A stretch of DNA of 7,046 nt from Candidatus Woesearchaeota archaeon. GTDB lineage: Archaea > Nanobdellota > Nanobdellia > Woesearchaeales > UBA11576. The notes under the pieces were generated by a model that made no database searches, was not told the origin of the DNA, and worked only from the letters and a program-made list of their open reading frames with translations. The position numbers were made by a program, and so were the translations under genes. Shown in pieces: positions 5,120-7,046 of this stretch (position 1 is the first letter of the stretch; every line of letters starts with the position of its first letter). The stretch is from assembly GCA_027083015.1 (NCBI GenBank), contig JALWQS010000049.1, positions 1 to 7,046 on the forward strand, in the 5' to 3' direction.

Positions 5120-5536
5120 TCAGATATGCTTCTTATTGTTCAACTGAGCAAAAAATTTCAGCTCAAGTATCAATATGACAATAAGAGAGACCACAAGCGC
5201 CTCAATATAAGCACCAAGAGCAATAATGATGCCCAAAGCAGAAACCGCCCAGACAGAAGCAGCAGTCGTCAAGCCATGCACAGTCTTACCAGTAAAAAGA
5301 ATAGTGCCAGCACCTATAAAACCTATACCAGTAAACATAGCAGCAGCAACCCGGGCAACCGATTGCATAGAAAACAAGTCCATAAAAACAGAGATCACAA
5401 ACGCAGCAGTAACACAAACAAGCATATGAGTCCTAATACCAGCATAATGCCCCGCTCTCTCGCGTTCATAGCCAATTAACCCGCCAAGAACGGCAGCAAG
5501 CAATATTTTCACAATATTCAACAGTTGCGGGTCCAT
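5120..5536 (-). CDS. MgtC/SapB-family inner-membrane protein, short form
   Basis: A 138-residue membrane protein of the MgtC/SapB family. The signature segments are in order: LGGLIGYERERAGHYAGIRT (17-36), TGIGFIGAGTI (69-79) and VHGLTTAASVWAVSALG (86-102). Four or five hydrophobic helices fill most of the length (about 5-22, 36-54, 63-81, 92-108, 110-127). The C-terminal cytoplasmic ACT-like domain of Salmonella MgtC is missing; the protein ends soon after the last helix, as in SapB-like forms. MgtC supports growth at low magnesium and acts on the F-type ATP synthase in Salmonella; the role in archaea is not known, so no function beyond the family is claimed. The ATG at 5536 is 27 nt from a TATA box, which predicts a leaderless message. 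It diverges from topA. Confidence 0.9.
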   Translation of the reverse strand: MDPQLLNIVKILLAAVLGGLIGYERERAGHYAGIRTHMLVCVTAAFVISVFMDLFSMQSVARVAAAMFTGIGFIGAGTILFTGKTVHGLTTAASVWAVSALGIIIALGAYIEALVVSLIVILILELKFFAQLNNKKHI

Positions 5537-5558
5537 AAGAGGCTCAAAAAGACAGTTC

Positions 5559-5567
5559 TTTAAATAA
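5559..5567 (-). promoter_or_regulatory. TATA box of the MgtC-like gene, leaderless start
   Basis: On the - strand this reads TTATTTAAA, centred 27 nt ahead of the ATG at 5536. This is the spacing expected when transcription starts on the initiation codon. No Shine-Dalgarno sequence lies in between. Confidence 0.6.
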
Positions 5568-5605
5568 TTTGTTCTTAATCTAAAAGTAAAAAATAGATTT
5601 CAGAG

Positions 5606-5632
5606 AAAAAATAGAGAAAAATAGAGAAAAAA
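5606..5632. repeat. Tandem AGAGAAAAA(A)T repeats forming helically phased A-tracts
   Basis: Three near-identical units of about 10 bp place A-tracts at 5606-5611, 5617-5621 and 5627-5632. Their centres are 10.5 bp apart, matching the B-DNA helical repeat. Phased A-tracts are known to curve DNA. The array lies between the divergent promoters of the MgtC-like gene and topA, about 20 bp upstream of the topA TATA box, where bending or supercoiling could affect initiation. Confidence 0.6.
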
Positions 5633-5650
5633 CAAAGATTCAAGAAAACC

Positions 5651-5658
5651 TTTTTAAA
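5651..5658 (+). promoter_or_regulatory. TATA box of topA, leaderless start
   Basis: TTTTTAAA is centred about 27 nt ahead of the ATG at 5682 and follows GAAAACC, a possible BRE. Transcription should begin at the start codon. The bases just before the ATG (TGAACAAAC) contain no Shine-Dalgarno sequence. Confidence 0.6.
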
Positions 5659-5681
5659 CAGTTCCCGGTTTTTGAACAAAC

Positions 5682-7046
5682 ATGAGCTATGAACTTATAA
5701 TCACAGAAAAACCAAATGCCGCTTCAAAGATATCAGCAGCGCTGGCACAAGGAAAACCATTAAAACAGAACGAGAAAGGAGTCCCTTACTATAATATAAC
5801 ACGCGGAAACAAAGATATCATAGTAGCATCTGCCGTAGGCCACCTTTACACAGTAGCAGAAAAAGAAAAGAAAAAAGGATGGACCTATCCGGTCTTTGAC
5901 ATCCAATGGAAAGAATCAGGAGCAGAAAAGAAAGAAGCGGCATACACAAAAAAATACCTTTCAACAATCAAGAAACTAGCAAAAAAAGCCAGCGAATTCA
6001 CAATAGCCACAGATTATGATATAGAAGGAGAAGTCATAGGACTAAACATAGTAAGGTTTGCGTGCAAACAAAAAGACGCAAACAGGATGAAATTCTCAAC
6101 ATTGACAAAAGAAGAGCTCATAGATGCGTATGAGAACAAGAACCAGCATCTGAACTGGGGACAAGCATACGCAGGAGAAACAAGACACTTTCTTGACTGG
6201 ATGTACGGCATAAACCTATCAAGAGCATTAACACTCAGCATAAAAGCAGCAAGAAAGATGCACAAGATACTAAGTTCAGGAAGAGTACAAGGACCAGCAC
6301 TAAAGATCATAGTAGACAAAGAAAAACAGATACAAGCATTCAAACCAGAACCCTACTGGGAGATAGAGATAGAAGGAGAAACAAAAGAAGGAAAACTCGT
6401 CGCACAACACGACAAAAACCCTTTCTGGAACAAAGAAAGAGCTACGAGAACAAAAGAAAACACAAAAGCAGAAAAGAAAGGAAAAATAAAAGAAGTGACA
6501 AAAAAAGAATTCAAACAAGCACCACCAACACCCTTTGACCTGACAACACTACAGACAGAAGCATACAGAACACTAAAGATAGCTCCAACAATAACACTGC
6601 AGCTAGCACAGAACCTCTACCTAGACGGAGCGATATCATACCCAAGAACAAGCTCACAACAACTACCACCATCAATAGAATACAAAAAAAGGATCATGGA
6701 CCTTATGAAAAACCCTGAGTTTGAAAAGGAATGCGCAAAACTGCTAGAGAAAAAAGAACTCAGACCAAACAACGGAAAGAAAAAAGATCCAGCACATCCA
6801 GCAATATATCCGACAGGACAAAAACCGACACTAAAAGGAAGAGAAAAACCACTTTACGAACTGATAGTAAGAAGATTCCTAGCAACATTCGGAGACCCGG
6901 CAATCAGAGAAACAGTAAAGATAAAGATAGAAGTCAATGAAGAACCGTTCACAGCAAAAGGTACGAGAACAAAAGAAAAAGGATGGCATGAACTATACGG
7001 AAGATTCGCAACACAAAAAGAAGAAGAGCTGCCAAAGACAGAGAAA
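5682..7046 (+). CDS. topA: DNA topoisomerase I (type IA, archaeal), N-terminal 455 residues; truncated by window end
   Basis: Relaxes negatively supercoiled DNA by cutting one strand through a tyrosine-DNA link. The 455 visible codons run open to the last base, so only the 3' end is missing. The TOPRIM domain spans about 1-140: TEKP (8-11) with Glu9 and Lys10, the GHLY motif (53-56), and the metal-binding DYDIEGE (111-117; Asp111, Asp113, Glu115). The SSGRVQGPAL block is at 198-207. The catalytic tyrosine is Tyr320 in ISYPRTSS, and HPAIYPTG (372-379) is the usual later motif. The C-terminal part, often with zinc fingers, is outside the window. About 14% of the residues are Lys. There is no reverse-gyrase helicase domain, since the ATG directly precedes TOPRIM. 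The gene diverges from the MgtC-like gene across 145 bp. Confidence 0.93.
   Translation, partial: MSYELIITEKPNAASKISAALAQGKPLKQNEKGVPYYNITRGNKDIIVASAVGHLYTVAEKEKKKGWTYPVFDIQWKESGAEKKEAAYTKKYLSTIKKLAKKASEFTIATDYDIEGEVIGLNIVRFACKQKDANRMKFSTLTKEELIDAYENKNQHLNWGQAYAGETRHFLDWMYGINLSRALTLSIKAARKMHKILSSGRVQGPALKIIVDKEKQIQAFKPEPYWEIEIEGETKEGKLVAQHDKNPFWNKERATRTKENTKAEKKGKIKEVTKKEFKQAPPTPFDLTTLQTEAYRTLKIAPTITLQLAQNLYLDGAISYPRTSSQQLPPSIEYKKRIMDLMKNPEFEKECAKLLEKKELRPNNGKKKDPAHPAIYPTGQKPTLKGREKPLYELIVRRFLATFGDPAIRETVKIKIEVNEEPFTAKGTRTKEKGWHELYGRFATQKEEELPKTEK

Noticed and set aside
5126..5479. 117-codon open frame on the + strand opposite the MgtC-like gene.
   Set aside because: The MgtC signatures on the other strand are unambiguous. 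This frame gives a Lys/Ser/Asn-rich sequence typical of antisense reading in A-rich DNA.
6014..6518. Open frames on the - strand within topA, rich in Phe, Cys and Leu.
   Set aside because: They are antisense to the conserved topoisomerase core; the composition follows from the A-rich + strand and does not indicate a membrane protein.
5682..7046. Reverse gyrase as an alternative to topoisomerase I.
   Set aside because: The ATG leads straight into the TOPRIM domain, and the upstream 145 bp is a promoter region, so no helicase domain is fused in front.

Overview
The window looks archaeal, and most likely comes from a small-genome DPANN-type archaeon (Woesearchaeota/Pacearchaeota-like); that lineage call is an inference. 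The archaeal evidence is a type II methionyl aminopeptidase, a NurA nuclease, an archaeal-style type IA topoisomerase, an S26 signal peptidase with a Ser/His/Asp catalytic set, TATA boxes 26-28 nt ahead of leaderless start codons, and strong GGAGGT-type ribosome binding sites on internal cistrons. Base composition is AT-rich, and from about position 420 onward the + strand has far more A than T whichever strand is coding.

Layout. 1-97: nested and mutually exclusive inverted repeats resembling the end of an IS200/IS605 (TnpB-type) element, with no transposase gene in view. 97-253: spacer with the promoter and ribosome binding site of the first gene. 254-763 (+): S26 signal peptidase. 764-837: an almost pure A/C leader. 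838-1863 (+): a 341-residue soluble protein I do not recognise. 1984-2880 (+): type II methionine aminopeptidase. 2933-3580 (+): four-helix membrane protein with a six-cysteine outer loop. 3606-3965 (+): small helical protein of unknown function. 3972-5018 (-): NurA nuclease, converging on the preceding operon with only 6 nt between the two stop codons. 5120-5536 (-): short MgtC/SapB-family membrane protein. 5537-5681: divergent promoter region with helically phased A-tracts. 5682-7046 (+): DNA topoisomerase I, cut off by the end of the window.

How the genes fit together. The MetAP gene has its own promoter and a leaderless start, and probably forms an operon with the two following genes, each of which has a strong ribosome binding site. 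Signal peptidase and MetAP both act on protein N-termini. NurA (DNA end resection, normally with HerA, which is not in this window) and topoisomerase I act on DNA. The signal peptidase gene and the unknown 341-residue gene may share a transcript, since no terminator-like T-tract or clear TATA box separates them.

I did not find a clearly new multi-gene defence or mobile system. The most unusual items are the switch-like palindromes at the left edge, the G-free leader, the unrecognised 341-residue protein, the A-tract array beside topA, and the strand asymmetry that changes protein composition.
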